The translations under genes and the position numbers were made by a program. From NCBI GenBank assembly GCA_019637795.1, contig JAHBUY010000004.1, positions 496,001-560,000 on the forward strand: a DNA stretch of 64,000 bases, read 5' to 3'. A model generated the notes under the pieces. The model was not told the origin of the DNA. It saw only the letters and a program-made list of their open reading frames with translations, and did not search any database. How positions within the stretch are numbered: position 1 is the first letter of the stretch; every line of letters begins with the position of its first letter. The stretch is from a bacterium (GTDB lineage: Bacteria; Desulfobacterota; Binatia; HRBIN30; CADEER01). Positions 24,634 through 34,106 of this stretch are shown here, piece by piece.

Positions 24634-26645
24634 GCCGGCGACCTCCCGCCACGGCGCGACCGACGCGCGGCGCGTTCGAGGAGCAGATCGCCCGCGGCCA
24701 GCCGGCGCGCCGTCCAACCGGGCGCGACGAACGTCGTGGCGCTGAGCTCGGTGACGATCAGCGGTCCGGCGAGCGCGCCGCGCGCCGGCACCGCATCGCG
24801 CTCGACGCGCCGCCCCGCCAGCCAGCGGCCGCGCCAGCGCACGCGGTGCGGCAGCGGAGGGCCGGCGGCGGCGCGCGGCGCCGGCGGCGTGCGGACGCGG
24901 CCGGCGACGCGGGCCGCGAGCCGCAGGTTGACCACCTCCACCTCGCGCTCGCGGTCGGCATAGCCGTAGCGCGCCTGGTGCGCGGCGTGGAAGGCGGCGC
25001 GGTAGCCCGCCGTCAACGGCACCGACAGCTCGTGCGACTGGCCGCGGTAGCGCACGTCGAGCGACGCGGCGAGGACCGCCCGCCCGCCGCCCCCCTCGGC
25101 GCGCAGCGCGCGGCGGGCGCGCGCCGCGAGTGGCCGCAGCCGCTGTCGCAGCCGCGCCGCGGCGGGCGCGATCAGGCGCACCGTCTGCACGTAGTCGCGG
25201 CGGATGTCGGCAGCGAGCGCCCCCCACGCCGACAGCGCGCCGGGATGGCGCGGCACCAGCACCTGGCGCATGCCGAGCGCCTCGGCGAGCTCGCAGGCGT
25301 GCATGCCGGCGGCGCCGCCGAAGGCGACCAGCGCGTAGTCGCGCGGGTCGTGGCCGCGCTCGACCGAGATGCGGCGAATGGCGCGCTCCATGGCGGCGTT
25401 GACCACGCGCACCACATCCTCGGCGGCGGCCTCGACGCGGCTGCCGAGCTGGCGCGCCAGGACCTGCATGGCGCGGCGGGCGCGCCCGACGTCGAGCCGC
25501 ATGCGGCCGCCGAGGAACGCCTCGGGAACGAGACGGCCGAGCAGCAGATCGGCGTCGGTCACGGTCGCGTGCTCGCCGCGGCCGTAGCAGGCCGGGCCCG
25601 GATCCGCGCCGGCGCTCCGCGGTCCGACCGCGAGGGCGCCGCCGACGTCGCGGAACGCCAGCGACCCGCCGCCGGCGCCGACGGTGTGGATGTCGATCGC
25701 CGGCACCGTCACCGGCAGGTCGCCGATCGTCCACTCGCTGCGCAGACGCGCGGCGCCGTCGAGCAGGCTGACGTCGGTCGAGGTGCCGCCCATGTCGATG
25801 GCGATGACGCGCGCGATGCCCGCCCGCCGCGCCGCGGCGAGCGCCCCGATGGCGCCGCCCGCCGGACCGGAGAGCAGCGTGCGCACCGCCTCGCGGCCGG
25901 CGGTGGCGAGCGAGAGGGCGCCGCCGTTGGATTGCAGCACGCGCACGCGAGCGCCGCCGACGCCGCGCGCCAACTGGCGCAGGTGGCGGCGCATCACCGG
26001 CGCGACGTAGGCGTTCAGCGCCGCGGTGCTGACGCGTTCGTACTCGCGGTACTCGCCGACCAGCGCGTGCGCGAGCGTGGTCTCGACCCCGGCGGCGCGC
26101 AGGGCGCGGCCGAGCCGTCGCTCGTGGCTGCCGTTGGCGTAGGCGTGCAGCAGGGCGACCGCCACCGACTCGGCGCCGCTGCGCCGCACCGCGGCGACGG
26201 CGCGCCGCACGGCGGCCTCGCTCAGCGGCCGCAGGACGGCGCCGTCGGCGGCGACGCGCTCCGGCACGCCGAGCCGCCGGCGGCGCTCGACCAGCGGCGG
26301 CGTGCGCCGCGGCTCGAGCGCGTAGAGCTCGGGGCGCGCTTGCCGACCGATCTCCAGCACGTCCTCGAAGCCGGCGGTGGTCAACAGCGCCACGCGCGCC
26401 CCGCGGCGCTCCAGCACCGCGTTGGTGGCCACCGTCGAGCCGTAGGTGATGCGGGCGCGCGTGCCGGCCGGCATGATCTCGGCGAGCCCCTCGATGACGG
26501 CGCGCGCCGGGTCGTCGGGCGTCGAGGGCCGCTTGTGGACGCGGAGGCCGTCGGCAGCGAGACAGACGAAATCGGTGAACGTCCCGCCGGTGTCGATGCC
26601 GATCAGCACGGGGGCGTCGTCGCGTCGGCGCCGTTGCCGCGGCAT
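24630..26645 (-). CDS. hyuA: Hydantoinase A / 5-oxoprolinase alpha-subunit family protein
   Basis: A 671-residue ATP-binding subunit. VLIGIDTGGTFTDFV is the first phosphate loop of the actin-like fold, ITYGSTVATNAVLERRG follows, and VIAIDMGGTSTDVSL is the second loop. GGGSLAFRDVGGALAVGPRSAGADPGPACYG and AFGGAAGMHACELAEALG complete the set. With the overlapping hyuB it would form an ATP-dependent amidohydrolase or carboxylase. ATG at 26645 is chosen; the longer frame from 26696 adds 17 unconserved residues. No transporter or racemase gene is adjacent to point to a substrate. Confidence 0.92.
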   Translation of the reverse strand: MPRQRRRRDDAPVLIGIDTGGTFTDFVCLAADGLRVHKRPSTPDDPARAVIEGLAEIMPAGTRARITYGSTVATNAVLERRGARVALLTTAGFEDVLEIGRQARPELYALEPRRTPPLVERRRRLGVPERVAADGAVLRPLSEAAVRRAVAAVRRSGAESVAVALLHAYANGSHERRLGRALRAAGVETTLAHALVGEYREYERVSTAALNAYVAPVMRRHLRQLARGVGGARVRVLQSNGGALSLATAGREAVRTLLSGPAGGAIGALAAARRAGIARVIAIDMGGTSTDVSLLDGAARLRSEWTIGDLPVTVPAIDIHTVGAGGGSLAFRDVGGALAVGPRSAGADPGPACYGRGEHATVTDADLLLGRLVPEAFLGGRMRLDVGRARRAMQVLARQLGSRVEAAAEDVVRVVNAAMERAIRRISVERGHDPRDYALVAFGGAAGMHACELAEALGMRQVLVPRHPGALSAWGALAADIRRDYVQTVRLIAPAAARLRQRLRPLAARARRALRAEGGGGRAVLAASLDVRYRGQSHELSVPLTAGYRAAFHAAHQARYGYADREREVEVVNLRLAARVAGRVRTPPAPRAAAGPPLPHRVRWRGRWLAGRRVERDAVPARGALAGPLIVTELSATTFVAPGWTARRLAAGDLLLERAARRSRRGGRSPA

Positions 26646-26700
26646 GCGGCTCTGTAACCCGGATGGCCGCGCGATGCCACGCGCGCCTCCCACCAACGCA

Positions 26701-26734
26701 CGACGGCCGCCGGGGATGCCCCCGACGGCCGTCG
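26701..26734. terminator. Hairpin between fmdB-like and hyuA genes
   Basis: cgacggccg pairs with cggccgtcg, with an inner ccggg/cccgg stem and a 4-nt loop, broken by one mismatch. It lies just downstream of the fmdB-like gene (minus strand). No T run follows on either strand, so termination is plausible but weakly supported. Confidence 0.4.
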
Positions 26735-26756
26735 ACTCGCAGTCAGCGCGCGCGCC

Positions 26757-27083
26757 TCACGCCGCCTTGGCGCTCGCCTTCTTCGCCTTGCTCTCGCTCT
26801 TGGCTGGGCTCTTCGCCTCGCTCTTGGCTTCGCTCTTGGTCTCGCTGCCGGCGCCGCTCTCCGCCTTGCCGCTCGACTCGCCGCCGGCATCCTTGCCGCC
26901 CGCGCCCTTGCGCGCGTAGTCGGTGATGTACCACCCCGACCCCTTGAGCTGGAACGAGGTGTTGGAGATCAGCTTGCGGACCTTGCGCCTGCAGGTCGGG
27001 CACTTCTTCAGCGGATCCTCGGTGATCCGCTGGGTGACCTCGAAATCCCCGCATTTCTCGCACCGGTACTCGTAGATCGGCAT
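26757..27083 (-). CDS. FmdB-family zinc-ribbon protein
   Basis: A 108-residue protein with the FmdB regulatory-type ribbon [12 protein letters not shown] ... [13 protein letters not shown]. Two CxxC pairs would bind one zinc. [13 protein letters not shown] is the conserved strand after it. The C-terminal ~45 residues are a low-complexity Lys/Ser/Glu/Ala tail ([20 protein letters not shown]). The family is named after FmdB of the formamidase region but its real role is unknown. ATG 27083 begins exactly at the conserved MPIYEY. Confidence 0.92.
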   Translation of the reverse strand: MPIYEYRCEKCGDFEVTQRITEDPLKKCPTCRRKVRKLISNTSFQLKGSGWYITDYARKGAGGKDAGGESSGKAESGAGSETKSEAKSEAKSPAKSESKAKKASAKAA

Positions 27084-27109
27084 GCGTCCTCCTGGCGGCC
27101 GGCGCGAAG

Positions 27110-27439
27110 CTAATCAGGGGCCTCCGGGGTGTCAACGCACCCCGCGAGCCGCGCCGCGATGCGTCGCGCCAGCGCCGCCGGATCGGCGGCGGCGATCGCC
27201 ACCACCTTGTCGCGGCCGCGCTCGCCCTGCACCACCCGCACCGCCCGCCGCGGCACATCCAGCCATCCGGCGACGAGCGCGACGACGGCCGCGTTGGCCG
27301 CTCCTTCGACCGGCGGCGCGGAGACCTGCACCTTCACCGCCTCCCCGTGCCGACCGACGACGCGGTCGCGCGCCGCCCGCGGCTGCACGCGCAGCGCCAG
27401 GCGCACCTCGGCGCGCCCGACGGTGAGCACGGGGCTCAT
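27110..27439 (-). CDS. DUF167 / YggU-family protein
   Basis: A 109-residue protein with the DUF167 signature: [43 protein letters not shown] and [16 protein letters not shown]. These small alpha/beta proteins are widespread and of unknown function. ATG at 27439 overlaps the yggT stop (ATGA). It ends the maf-yggS-proC-yggT string, a combination seen in many proteobacteria. Confidence 0.9.
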   Translation of the reverse strand: MSPVLTVGRAEVRLALRVQPRAARDRVVGRHGEAVKVQVSAPPVEGAANAAVVALVAGWLDVPRRAVRVVQGERGRDKVVAIAAADPAALARRIAARLAGCVDTPEAPD

Positions 27440-27732
27440 CCCATGCGAACGGCGAGGTCGTGCAGACTGCCGACGAGGAAGATCTGCAGGAAGTAGATGA
27501 CCGCGATCACCACCAGCGGCGAGAGGTCGATGCCGCCCATGTACGGCAGCGCCCGTCGCACCGGGTAGAGGACCGGCTCGGTGGCGTTGTGGAGGAAGCG
27601 CACGATCGGGTTGCGCGGGTCCGGGTTCACCCACGACAGCAGCGCCCGGGCGATGATGATCCAGAGGTAGAGGGTGAGCACGAGGTTGAGCACCCCGGCG
27701 ACGGCGACGAAGAAGTTGGCGAAGAGGAACAT
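27436..27732 (-). CDS. yggT: YggT-family membrane protein
   Basis: A 98-residue protein with two hydrophobic helices (about 3-29 and 69-88) separated by the family motif ARALLSWVNPDPRNPIVRFLHNATEPVLYPVRR. The family is linked to osmotic stress and cell-division positioning in different organisms; the mechanism is unknown. It lies 73 bp after proC and is translationally coupled to the DUF167 gene. Confidence 0.93.
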   Translation of the reverse strand: MFLFANFFVAVAGVLNLVLTLYLWIIIARALLSWVNPDPRNPIVRFLHNATEPVLYPVRRALPYMGGIDLSPLVVIAVIYFLQIFLVGSLHDLAVRMG

Positions 27733-27805
27733 CGCGGCTGCGGCGGACCCTACCGGCGGGCCGATGGGGGCGCAAGCCGCCGCGGCGGCCCTCCGCGGCG
27801 GGCGG

Positions 27806-28654
27806 TCACTCCCGTCCCAGCGCCTCGGCGCGGCGGGTGGCGGCGACGACCCCGGCCTGCACGGCGGCGCTGAATCCCAGGCGTTCCATCTCGGTCAGGC
27901 CGGCGAGCGTCGTCCCGTTCGGCGAGGTCACCGCGGCGCGCAGCGCCGCCGGCGAGTCGCCGCTCTCCTGCAGCATGGCCGCGGCGCCGGCGATGGTCTG
28001 CAGCGCCAGCTCGTGCGCGGCCTCGGCGCCGAGCCCGGCCGCGATGCCGCCGGCGATCAGCGCCTCGGCGAACAGGTAGACGTACGCCGGGCCGCTGCCA
28101 CTCAGCCCCGTGACGGCGTCGAGCAGGCGCTCGTCGGCGACGGCGCGGGCGCGGCCGACGGTGCGCAGCAGCCGCAGCACCAGGCGCTCGTCGGCCGCCG
28201 TCGCGCGCCGGCCGCGCACCGCCACCGCCATGCCCTTGCCGAGCAGCGCCGGCGTGTTGGGCATCACCCGCAGGACGCGCACCGCGTCGCCGAGGCCGCG
28301 CTCCAGCCGCGCCGTCGGCCAGCCGGCGGCGATCGACACCACGAGGTGACGCCGCGTCAGGCACGGCCGCAGCTCGGCGAGGACGTCGGCCATGATCTGC
28401 GGTTTGACCGCCAGCACCAGCACCGGCGCGGCGCGCGCCACGCTGGCGTTGTCCGCTGCGACCCCGACCCGCAGGCGCCGCGCCAGCGCCGCGCGCTTCG
28501 CCGCGTCGACGTCGGAGACTACGATCTCGTCGGCCCGGTACAGCCCGGCGGCGACGAACCCCCTGATCATCGCGGTGGCCATGTTGCCGCCGCCGATGAA
28601 GCCGATCCGCACCGCCGGTCGCACCGGTTTCGCCGTCGCCGAACGTCCACCCAT
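27806..28654 (-). CDS. proC: Pyrroline-5-carboxylate reductase
   Basis: A 282-residue ProC, the last step of proline synthesis (NADPH-dependent reduction of pyrroline-5-carboxylate). IGFIGGGNMATAMIRGF is the nucleotide loop and VLAVKPQIMADVL a core strand. VLRVMPNTPALLGKG and the ProC signature SGSGPAYVYLFAEALI ... SPNGTTLAGL mark the active site and dimer helices. ATG 28654 has GGGGAGA just upstream. The reading frame extends further toward 29065 but only as a shadow of yggS. Confidence 0.95.
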   Translation of the reverse strand: MGGRSATAKPVRPAVRIGFIGGGNMATAMIRGFVAAGLYRADEIVVSDVDAAKRAALARRLRVGVAADNASVARAAPVLVLAVKPQIMADVLAELRPCLTRRHLVVSIAAGWPTARLERGLGDAVRVLRVMPNTPALLGKGMAVAVRGRRATAADERLVLRLLRTVGRARAVADERLLDAVTGLSGSGPAYVYLFAEALIAGGIAAGLGAEAAHELALQTIAGAAAMLQESGDSPAALRAAVTSPNGTTLAGLTEMERLGFSAAVQAGVVAATRRAEALGRE

Positions 28655-28686
28655 CGGATCTCCCCTTCTCCGCGCCCCGGCGCGGC

Positions 28687-29346
28687 TCATCCACGCGCGC
28701 CGAAGATGGCGCGGCCGACGCGCACCAGCGTCGCACCCTCCTCGATCGCGACCTCGAAGTCCTCGCTCATGCCCATCGACAGCTCGCGCAGCGCGAGGCG
28801 GTCGCGCAGCGCGCGCAGGGCGCGGAAGTGCGGCCGCGCCTGCTCGGGATCGCCCGGCGGCGGCACGCTCATCAGCCCCTCCACCGCGAGGCCGGGCAGG
28901 CGCAACGCGTCGAGCAGCGCCGGCACCGCCGCCGGCTCGACGCCGCTCTTGGTCGCCTCGCCGCCGAGGCGGACCTCGACGAGCAGCCGCACGGTCCGCC
29001 CCAGGGCCTGCGCCTGGCGCGACAGCGCCGCCCCGAGCGCCGCGCTGTCGACCGTGTGGATGCAATCGAAGAGCGCCGCGGCGCGCCCCGCCTTGTTGCG
29101 CTGCAGGTGCCCGATCAGGTGCCAGGCGGCGCCGTCGCCCACCGCGGCGCGCTTGGCCTCCGCCTCCTGGACGTAGTTCTCGCCGATGTCCGTGACCCCG
29201 GCGGCGATGGCGGCGCGCACCGCGGCCGCCGGCTTGGTCTTGCTGACCGCGATCAATCGCACCGACGCCGGATCGCGGCCGGCGCGCTCGGCGGCGCGGG
29301 CGATGCGCGCCCGCACGGCGCGGACGTTGGCGGCGATGTCGCTCAC
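28687..29346 (-). CDS. yggS: YggS-family pyridoxal-phosphate homeostasis protein
   Basis: A 219-residue PLP-binding TIM-barrel protein. [16 protein letters not shown] contains the PLP-binding lysine. [26 protein letters not shown] and the C-terminal [27 protein letters not shown] are diagnostic. It buffers intracellular pyridoxal phosphate rather than acting as a known enzyme. GTG 29346 overlaps the maf stop (GTGA). It precedes proC, as in many bacteria. Confidence 0.95.
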   Translation of the reverse strand: MSDIAANVRAVRARIARAAERAGRDPASVRLIAVSKTKPAAAVRAAIAAGVTDIGENYVQEAEAKRAAVGDGAAWHLIGHLQRNKAGRAAALFDCIHTVDSAALGAALSRQAQALGRTVRLLVEVRLGGEATKSGVEPAAVPALLDALRLPGLAVEGLMSVPPPGDPEQARPHFRALRALRDRLALRELSMGMSEDFEVAIEEGATLVRVGRAIFGARG

Positions 29347-29951
29347 GACCCGCTCGTCATCGCCGCCGCCGGGACCGCGCCGTGCCGCGCCAGCAGCGCC
29401 CGCACCTCGTCGACCGGCAGGCCGACGACGTTGCTGTACGAGCCCTCGACGCGGCGCACGAACGGCGCCGCGCCGCCCTGGATCGCGTAGGCGCCGGCCT
29501 TGTCGGCCGGTTCCCCGGTGGCGACGTAGGCGGCGATCTCGTCGTCGCTCAGGGCGCGAAAGCCGACCCGCGTGCGGACGGCGAAGCGCTCGACGCAGGC
29601 GCCGCCGGGCGCGAACAGGGCGACGCCGGTGAGCACCTCGTGCTCGCAGTCCGCCAGCCGGCGCAGCATGCGGCGCGCCTCGGCCTCGTCGCGCGGCTTG
29701 CCGAGGATGTCGCCGCCGACCGCCACCACCGTGTCGGCGGCGAGCACCCAGGCGCCCGGCCGCAGGCGCGACACCGCGGCCCCCTTGTCGGCGGCGGCGC
29801 GGATGGCGAAGTCCGCCGGCGATTCCCCCGGCGCCGGCGTCTCCGGCACGTCGCTGGCGCAGACCGTGAACGCCACCCCCATCTCGCGCAGCAGCGCGGC
29901 GCGGCGCGGCGAGGCGGACCCGAGGACGAGCATCCGCGTCTGCTCGCCCAT
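29343..29951 (-). CDS. maf: Maf-family nucleoside triphosphate pyrophosphatase
   Basis: A 202-residue Maf protein. [18 protein letters not shown] is the nucleotide-binding N-terminus, [17 protein letters not shown] is the acidic catalytic strand, and [27 protein letters not shown] is the C-terminal signature. Maf enzymes hydrolyse non-canonical or modified NTPs. ATG 29951 gives five residues before the conserved MLVLGSAS; the internal ATG at 29933 is an alternative. It is first in the maf-yggS-proC-yggT-DUF167 string. Confidence 0.94.
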   Translation of the reverse strand: MGEQTRMLVLGSASPRRAALLREMGVAFTVCASDVPETPAPGESPADFAIRAAADKGAAVSRLRPGAWVLAADTVVAVGGDILGKPRDEAEARRMLRRLADCEHEVLTGVALFAPGGACVERFAVRTRVGFRALSDDEIAAYVATGEPADKAGAYAIQGGAAPFVRRVEGSYSNVVGLPVDEVRALLARHGAVPAAAMTSGS

Positions 29952-30024
29952 GCCGGGTGGGTTGTCAACGCGGGCGCGCCGCCGGCGGATGGACCGCGCG
30001 CAACACGCACGGTAGCGTCGCCGC

Positions 30025-32085
30025 ATGCGATCGATGCTGCTGGCGGCGCTGGTGGTGGGGGTGACGGGGTGCGGGGGCGGCGCGGTCGCGCAGGCGCCGC
30101 GCCCGGCGCGGCCGGCGACGACGAGCGCCGCGCCGGCGCCGACCGTCGGCGTCCCGGACACCGCGGCCGCCAAGCAGGCGCTCTTCGCCCAGGCGCAGGC
30201 CGACCTGCGCGCCGGCGACGGGGCCACCGCCCGGCGCCGGTTCGAGGCCCTGCGGCCGGTGTACCCCGAGCTCGCCGACTACGTGCTCGCCGGCATCGCG
30301 CGCGCGGCGGCGCGCGGCGGCGATGCCGCCGCCGCCGAAGCGGCATGGAGCGAGCTGATCCGCAGCGAGCCGCGCAGCGTGCTGGTCCCACAGGCGCAGC
30401 TCGAACGCGGGCGACTGCTGGCGGCGCGCGGCGATCCCGGCGGCGCCGCCGCCCTGCTGGCCGCCCGCGGCAGCGACGACGTCGACGTGCGCGCCGGCGC
30501 CGCGCTGGCGCTCGGGATGCTCGACGAGCGCGACGGCAACGCCGCCGAGGCCGCGGCGCAGCTCGACGCCGCGCGCCGGCTGCGCCCCGGCTCGCCGTCG
30601 GCGCGCGCGGCGAAGGCGCAACTGCTGGCGCTGCGCGCGCGCCATCCCGAGCTGGCGCCGCGCGGCCCGGCGCTCCAGTCGGAGCTCGAGCTGCTGCTGC
30701 GCGAGCGCGACTACCCGGCGGCGCGCCAGACCGCGGACGCGATCCTCGCCGGTGGCCCCGATCCGCGGGTGCTGCGGGCGCGCGCCGATGCCGAGCACGG
30801 CGGCGGCGACTTCGACGCCGGCATCGCCACCCTGACCCTGATCGTCGAGCGCTACCCCCAGTCCGACGCGGCGAGCGACGCGCAGCTCCGCAAGGCGACG
30901 CTGTTGTGGAACCGCGACCGCAACGACGAGGCGGCAAGCGCCTTCCGCGCCTATCTCGCCCGCTACCCCCGGGGTGCCGGCGTCCCCGAAGCGATGTACG
31001 CGCTCGGCCGCATCGCCCAGGGCGCCGGCCGCCCGGTCGACGCGGTCGCCGCCTATCGCCGCCTGATCGCCGCCGCGCCCGGATCCCGGCAGGCGCGCGA
31101 GGCACGCTGGCGCATCGGCTGGATCGCGTACCAGGAGGGGCGCTGGGCCGAGGCGGCCGAGGGATTCGCGGCCGCGGCGCAGGGCAGCAGCCCCGCCGAC
31201 GCGCCGGACGCCCACTACTGGCGGGCCCGCAGCCTCGAGCGAGCCGGCCAGGGCGACGCCGCGACGCGCGGCTACCGCGCCCTGCTGGCGGCCGCGCCGG
31301 CGAGCTACTACGCCTACTGGGCCGAGGAACGGCTGCGCGGCGCGCCGGCGGCGCGCCGCATCGACATCGCGCCGCCGCCGCCGGAGGTCATCGGCGACCC
31401 GCCGGCCGGCGCCGATTCCTATCACTGGCAGAAGGCGCGCGAGCTGCAGGCCGCCGGATCGCTGGCGGCGGCGCGCCGCGAGATGCAGGCGGTCGAGCGC
31501 GACGGCGGCGCCCTGCCGACGGTGGCGAGCGCGCTGCCGGCCGCCTACCAGGCGGCTGGCGGCTACCGCGACGCCATCCGCCTGACCGGCGCGCGCGGCC
31601 TGGCGACGCCGCGGGTGCAGTACCCGCTCGCCTTCTGGCCGCAGGTCGCGCGCGCGGCGCAGGCGGAGGGCATCGACCCGCTGCTCGCCATCGCGCTGAT
31701 GCGCCAGGAGAGCCTCTTCGATCCCGCGGCGCGCTCGCCAGCCGACGCGCGCGGCCTGATGCAGTTGCTGCCCAGCACGGCCGAGCAGGTGGCGCGCGAG
31801 CGCGGCCAGCCGTCGCCGGCCGATCACCTGTACGATCCCGACGTCAACATCGCGATCGGCGTCGCCCACCTCGCCGACCTCATGCGCCGGTACGGCGGCG
31901 ATCCCCTGACGGCCACCGCCGCCTACAACGCCGGCGTCGACGCCGTGGGGCGCTGGCAGGAGCGATTCGGCGCCCTGCCCGCCGACGAGCTCGTCGAGAG
32001 CATCACCTACCGGGAGACGCGCGACTACGTGAAGAAGGTGATGGGGAACTACCGGCGCTACCAGCAGCTCTACGCGGAGGACTGA
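30025..32085 (+). CDS. Soluble lytic transglycosylase-like lipoprotein
   Basis: A 686-residue Slt70-type enzyme. It begins with a lipoprotein signal whose lipobox is VTGC (Cys 16). A long TPR-like helical superhelix spans about 50-520. The C-terminal SLT domain follows: IDPLLAIALMRQESLFDP, with catalytic Glu at about 562, SPADARGLMQLLPSTA, NIAIGVAHLADLM and ATAAYNAGVDAV. It cleaves peptidoglycan glycan strands to 1,6-anhydromuropeptides in the periplasm. It is divergent from maf across 73 bp and is a single-gene unit. Confidence 0.93.
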   Translation: MRSMLLAALVVGVTGCGGGAVAQAPRPARPATTSAAPAPTVGVPDTAAAKQALFAQAQADLRAGDGATARRRFEALRPVYPELADYVLAGIARAAARGGDAAAAEAAWSELIRSEPRSVLVPQAQLERGRLLAARGDPGGAAALLAARGSDDVDVRAGAALALGMLDERDGNAAEAAAQLDAARRLRPGSPSARAAKAQLLALRARHPELAPRGPALQSELELLLRERDYPAARQTADAILAGGPDPRVLRARADAEHGGGDFDAGIATLTLIVERYPQSDAASDAQLRKATLLWNRDRNDEAASAFRAYLARYPRGAGVPEAMYALGRIAQGAGRPVDAVAAYRRLIAAAPGSRQAREARWRIGWIAYQEGRWAEAAEGFAAAAQGSSPADAPDAHYWRARSLERAGQGDAATRGYRALLAAAPASYYAYWAEERLRGAPAARRIDIAPPPPEVIGDPPAGADSYHWQKARELQAAGSLAAARREMQAVERDGGALPTVASALPAAYQAAGGYRDAIRLTGARGLATPRVQYPLAFWPQVARAAQAEGIDPLLAIALMRQESLFDPAARSPADARGLMQLLPSTAEQVARERGQPSPADHLYDPDVNIAIGVAHLADLMRRYGGDPLTATAAYNAGVDAVGRWQERFGALPADELVESITYRETRDYVKKVMGNYRRYQQLYAED

Positions 32086-32105
32086 CACGGCGGGTCCGCC
32101 GCGCC

Positions 32106-32675
32106 TCAGCCCGTCCCCTTCCCCGGCGCGTCGCGCACCCAGCGGCGCCACGCCCACAGGCCCAGGCCGATGGCGATGATCGCCGCGGCGGCGCGCAGCT
32201 CGTAGTGCTCGAGGTGGCCGATCACCTGGCGGGCGGCGCGGCCGACCCACCAGCCGAGCGCCGCCACCGCGATCGCCCAGGCGGCGGCGCCGACCGCGTT
32301 CAGCAGGGCGAAGCGCAGCGCCGGGACGCGGCTCATGCCGAGCGCCAGCGGCGTGACGTTGCGCAGCCCGTAGAGGAACCGGAAGCTCAGCGCGAGGAGC
32401 GTGGCGTGGCGCTCGACCACGCCGCGGACGCGCCCCAGGCCGGCCTGCAGGCGGGGGCGGCGGGCGACGAAGGCGGCGCCGCGCCGCCGGCCGATGAAGA
32501 AGAAGAGCTGGTCGCTGGCGAGCGATCCGAGGAAACCGCAGGCCATGACGCCGGGCAGCGACAGCAGCCCCTTGTGCGCCGCCAGGCCGCCGAGCACCAG
32601 GATCGTCTCGCCCTCGAGGAAGGTGCCGAGGAGGATCGCCAGGTAGCCGTAGCGGCTGATCAGTTCATCGAGCAC
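32106..32675 (-). CDS. DedA-family membrane protein
   Basis: A 189-residue protein with the DedA (SNARE-associated/VTT) pattern: YGYLAILLGTFLEGETILVLGG, then GFLGSLASDQLFFFIGRRRG, FRFLYGLRNVTPLALGMSRVP and a C-terminal hydrophobic helix. The acidic residue in FLEGE and the Arg in FRF...LR are the conserved functional residues. Family members act as lipid scramblases or flippases and maintain proton motive force. It is convergent with the lytic transglycosylase gene 20 bp away. Confidence 0.92.
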   Translation of the reverse strand: MLDELISRYGYLAILLGTFLEGETILVLGGLAAHKGLLSLPGVMACGFLGSLASDQLFFFIGRRRGAAFVARRPRLQAGLGRVRGVVERHATLLALSFRFLYGLRNVTPLALGMSRVPALRFALLNAVGAAAWAIAVAALGWWVGRAARQVIGHLEHYELRAAAAIIAIGLGLWAWRRWVRDAPGKGTG

Positions 32676-32716
32676 CGCGGCGCGTCTACTCCGGATTCCC
32701 GCCCGATGCCATGCGC

Positions 32717-33286
32717 TCAGAGGACGTCGAACGCCGGCGCGTAGCGCACCAGACCGCGCTGGCCGCCGAACCCGCCCGGCACCAGTGCCAGCGCCATGAA
32801 CGCCTCGTCGGGCGCACCGTAGACGCAGCGCAGGCCGACGCGCGACGCCGGCGCGAAGCCGAAGCGCGGATAGTAGTCGGGGTGGCCGAGCACGACGACG
32901 GCGGTGGCGCCCGCCGCCCGGGCGGCCTCGAGGCCGGCGCGTACCAGCGCCGAGCCGACGCCCTGCCGCTGGCGCGGCGGCAGCACCGCCAGCGGCGCCA
33001 GGCCCAGCCAGCGCGGCGGCGCCGGCGGTTCAGGGTCGAGCCGTACCGGGCTGAACAGGATGTGGCCGACGACGCCGGCGCGCGTCTCCTCGGCGACCAG
33101 CGAGACGACGGCCGCGCCGGCAGCGCGCAGCCGCGCCACCAGCTCGGCCTCCGCCGCCTGGCCGAACGCGGCGCGGGTGACGGTCGAGACGGCGGCGTGG
33201 TCGGCGGCCGTTTCGGGGCGGATGCGCATCAATCGCACCGTGTCGCCCAGCCCCCGCGCCCATCCCAGGTGATCGTCATCAGCCAT
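32717..33286 (-). CDS. GNAT N-acetyltransferase (YhbS-like)
   Basis: A GNAT fold of up to 189 residues. IRPETAADHAAVSTVTRAAFG is the N-terminal strand-helix, LAPLAVLPPRQRQGVGSALVRAGLEAAR is the acetyl-CoA pyrophosphate loop, and VVLGHPDYYPRFGFAPAS is typical of YhbS relatives. The acceptor is unknown. The start is uncertain: ATG 33286 gives 19 extra residues before the conserved MRIRPE, which has its own ATG at 33229. It is separated from radC by 27 bp. Confidence 0.87.
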   Translation of the reverse strand: MADDDHLGWARGLGDTVRLMRIRPETAADHAAVSTVTRAAFGQAAEAELVARLRAAGAAVVSLVAEETRAGVVGHILFSPVRLDPEPPAPPRWLGLAPLAVLPPRQRQGVGSALVRAGLEAARAAGATAVVVLGHPDYYPRFGFAPASRVGLRCVYGAPDEAFMALALVPGGFGGQRGLVRYAPAFDVL

Positions 33287-33313
33287 CCCCGGCCGGCGGC
33301 ACCGCCTCGCCGC

Positions 33314-34003
33314 TCACCAGTAGCCGTCGTCGACGAAGCTGACGTAACGGCCGCGGCCGATGACGATGTGGTCGAGGACGCGGACGCCCATCAGCTCGCC
33401 GACCTCGCGCAGTCGGCGGGTGATGTCGACGTCCTCGCGGCTCGGCGTCGGATCGCCGCTGGGATGATTGTGGACGAAGATCACCGCCGCGGCCGAGTCG
33501 CGGATCACCGGCAGAAACACCTCGCGCGGGTGGACGATGCTGGCGGTCAGCGAGCCCTGGGAGACGCAGACGTCGCGGATCTTGCGGTGCTTGGTGTCGA
33601 GCAGCACGGCGTAGAACTGCTCGTGGCGCTGGTCGGCGAGGCGGGTGCGGAAGTGGGCGTAGATGTCCCGGCTGGAGCGGAAGGACTCGCCGGGCGGGAA
33701 CTCCACCTCGCCGAAGCGCTTGCACAGCTCGACCACCGCCAGCAGTTGCGAGGCCTTGGCGGGGCCGATGCCATTCAGCGCGCACAGCTCCGCCATGCCC
33801 AGGCGCGCCAGCCCGTGCAGGCTGTTGCCCGCCGTCTCGAGCACGGCGCGCGCCTGATCGAGCACCGTCTCGCCCTCGCTGCCGCTGCGCAGCACCACGG
33901 CGAGCAACTCGGCGACCGACAGGGCGGCGGCGCCGTGATCGAGCAGCTTCTCGCGCGGCCGGTCGGCCCGCGCCCACAGCTTGACGGCGAGTTGGTCGGG
34001 CAT
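33314..34003 (-). CDS. radC: RadC-family JAB/JAMM protein
   Basis: A 229-residue protein. The N-terminus has a RadC helix-hairpin-helix region (LARLGMAELCALNGIGPAKASQL). The C-terminal JAMM metalloprotease-like domain carries FVHNHPSGDPTPSREDVDIT, the HxH-x7-S-x2-D zinc motif intact. Despite the name, a repair role is not established and the substrate is unknown. It is the normal length for the family. The gene looks complete and monocistronic or loosely linked to the GNAT gene. Confidence 0.93.
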   Translation of the reverse strand: MPDQLAVKLWARADRPREKLLDHGAAALSVAELLAVVLRSGSEGETVLDQARAVLETAGNSLHGLARLGMAELCALNGIGPAKASQLLAVVELCKRFGEVEFPPGESFRSSRDIYAHFRTRLADQRHEQFYAVLLDTKHRKIRDVCVSQGSLTASIVHPREVFLPVIRDSAAAVIFVHNHPSGDPTPSREDVDITRRLREVGELMGVRVLDHIVIGRGRYVSFVDDGYW

Positions 34004-34106
34004 GCGGGCGCGCTGTAGCGCGCGCCCGACGCGGCGTCGATAGTCGCAGTGAGTAGACGCCGCCGGTCGAGGCGGGCGCTGCCCGACCGCAGCCAGCGCG
34101 CCGCGG

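Noticed and set aside
29549..31105. 518-codon minus-strand frame through maf and the transglycosylase gene
   Set aside because: Arg-rich shadow covering two well-supported genes in other frames.
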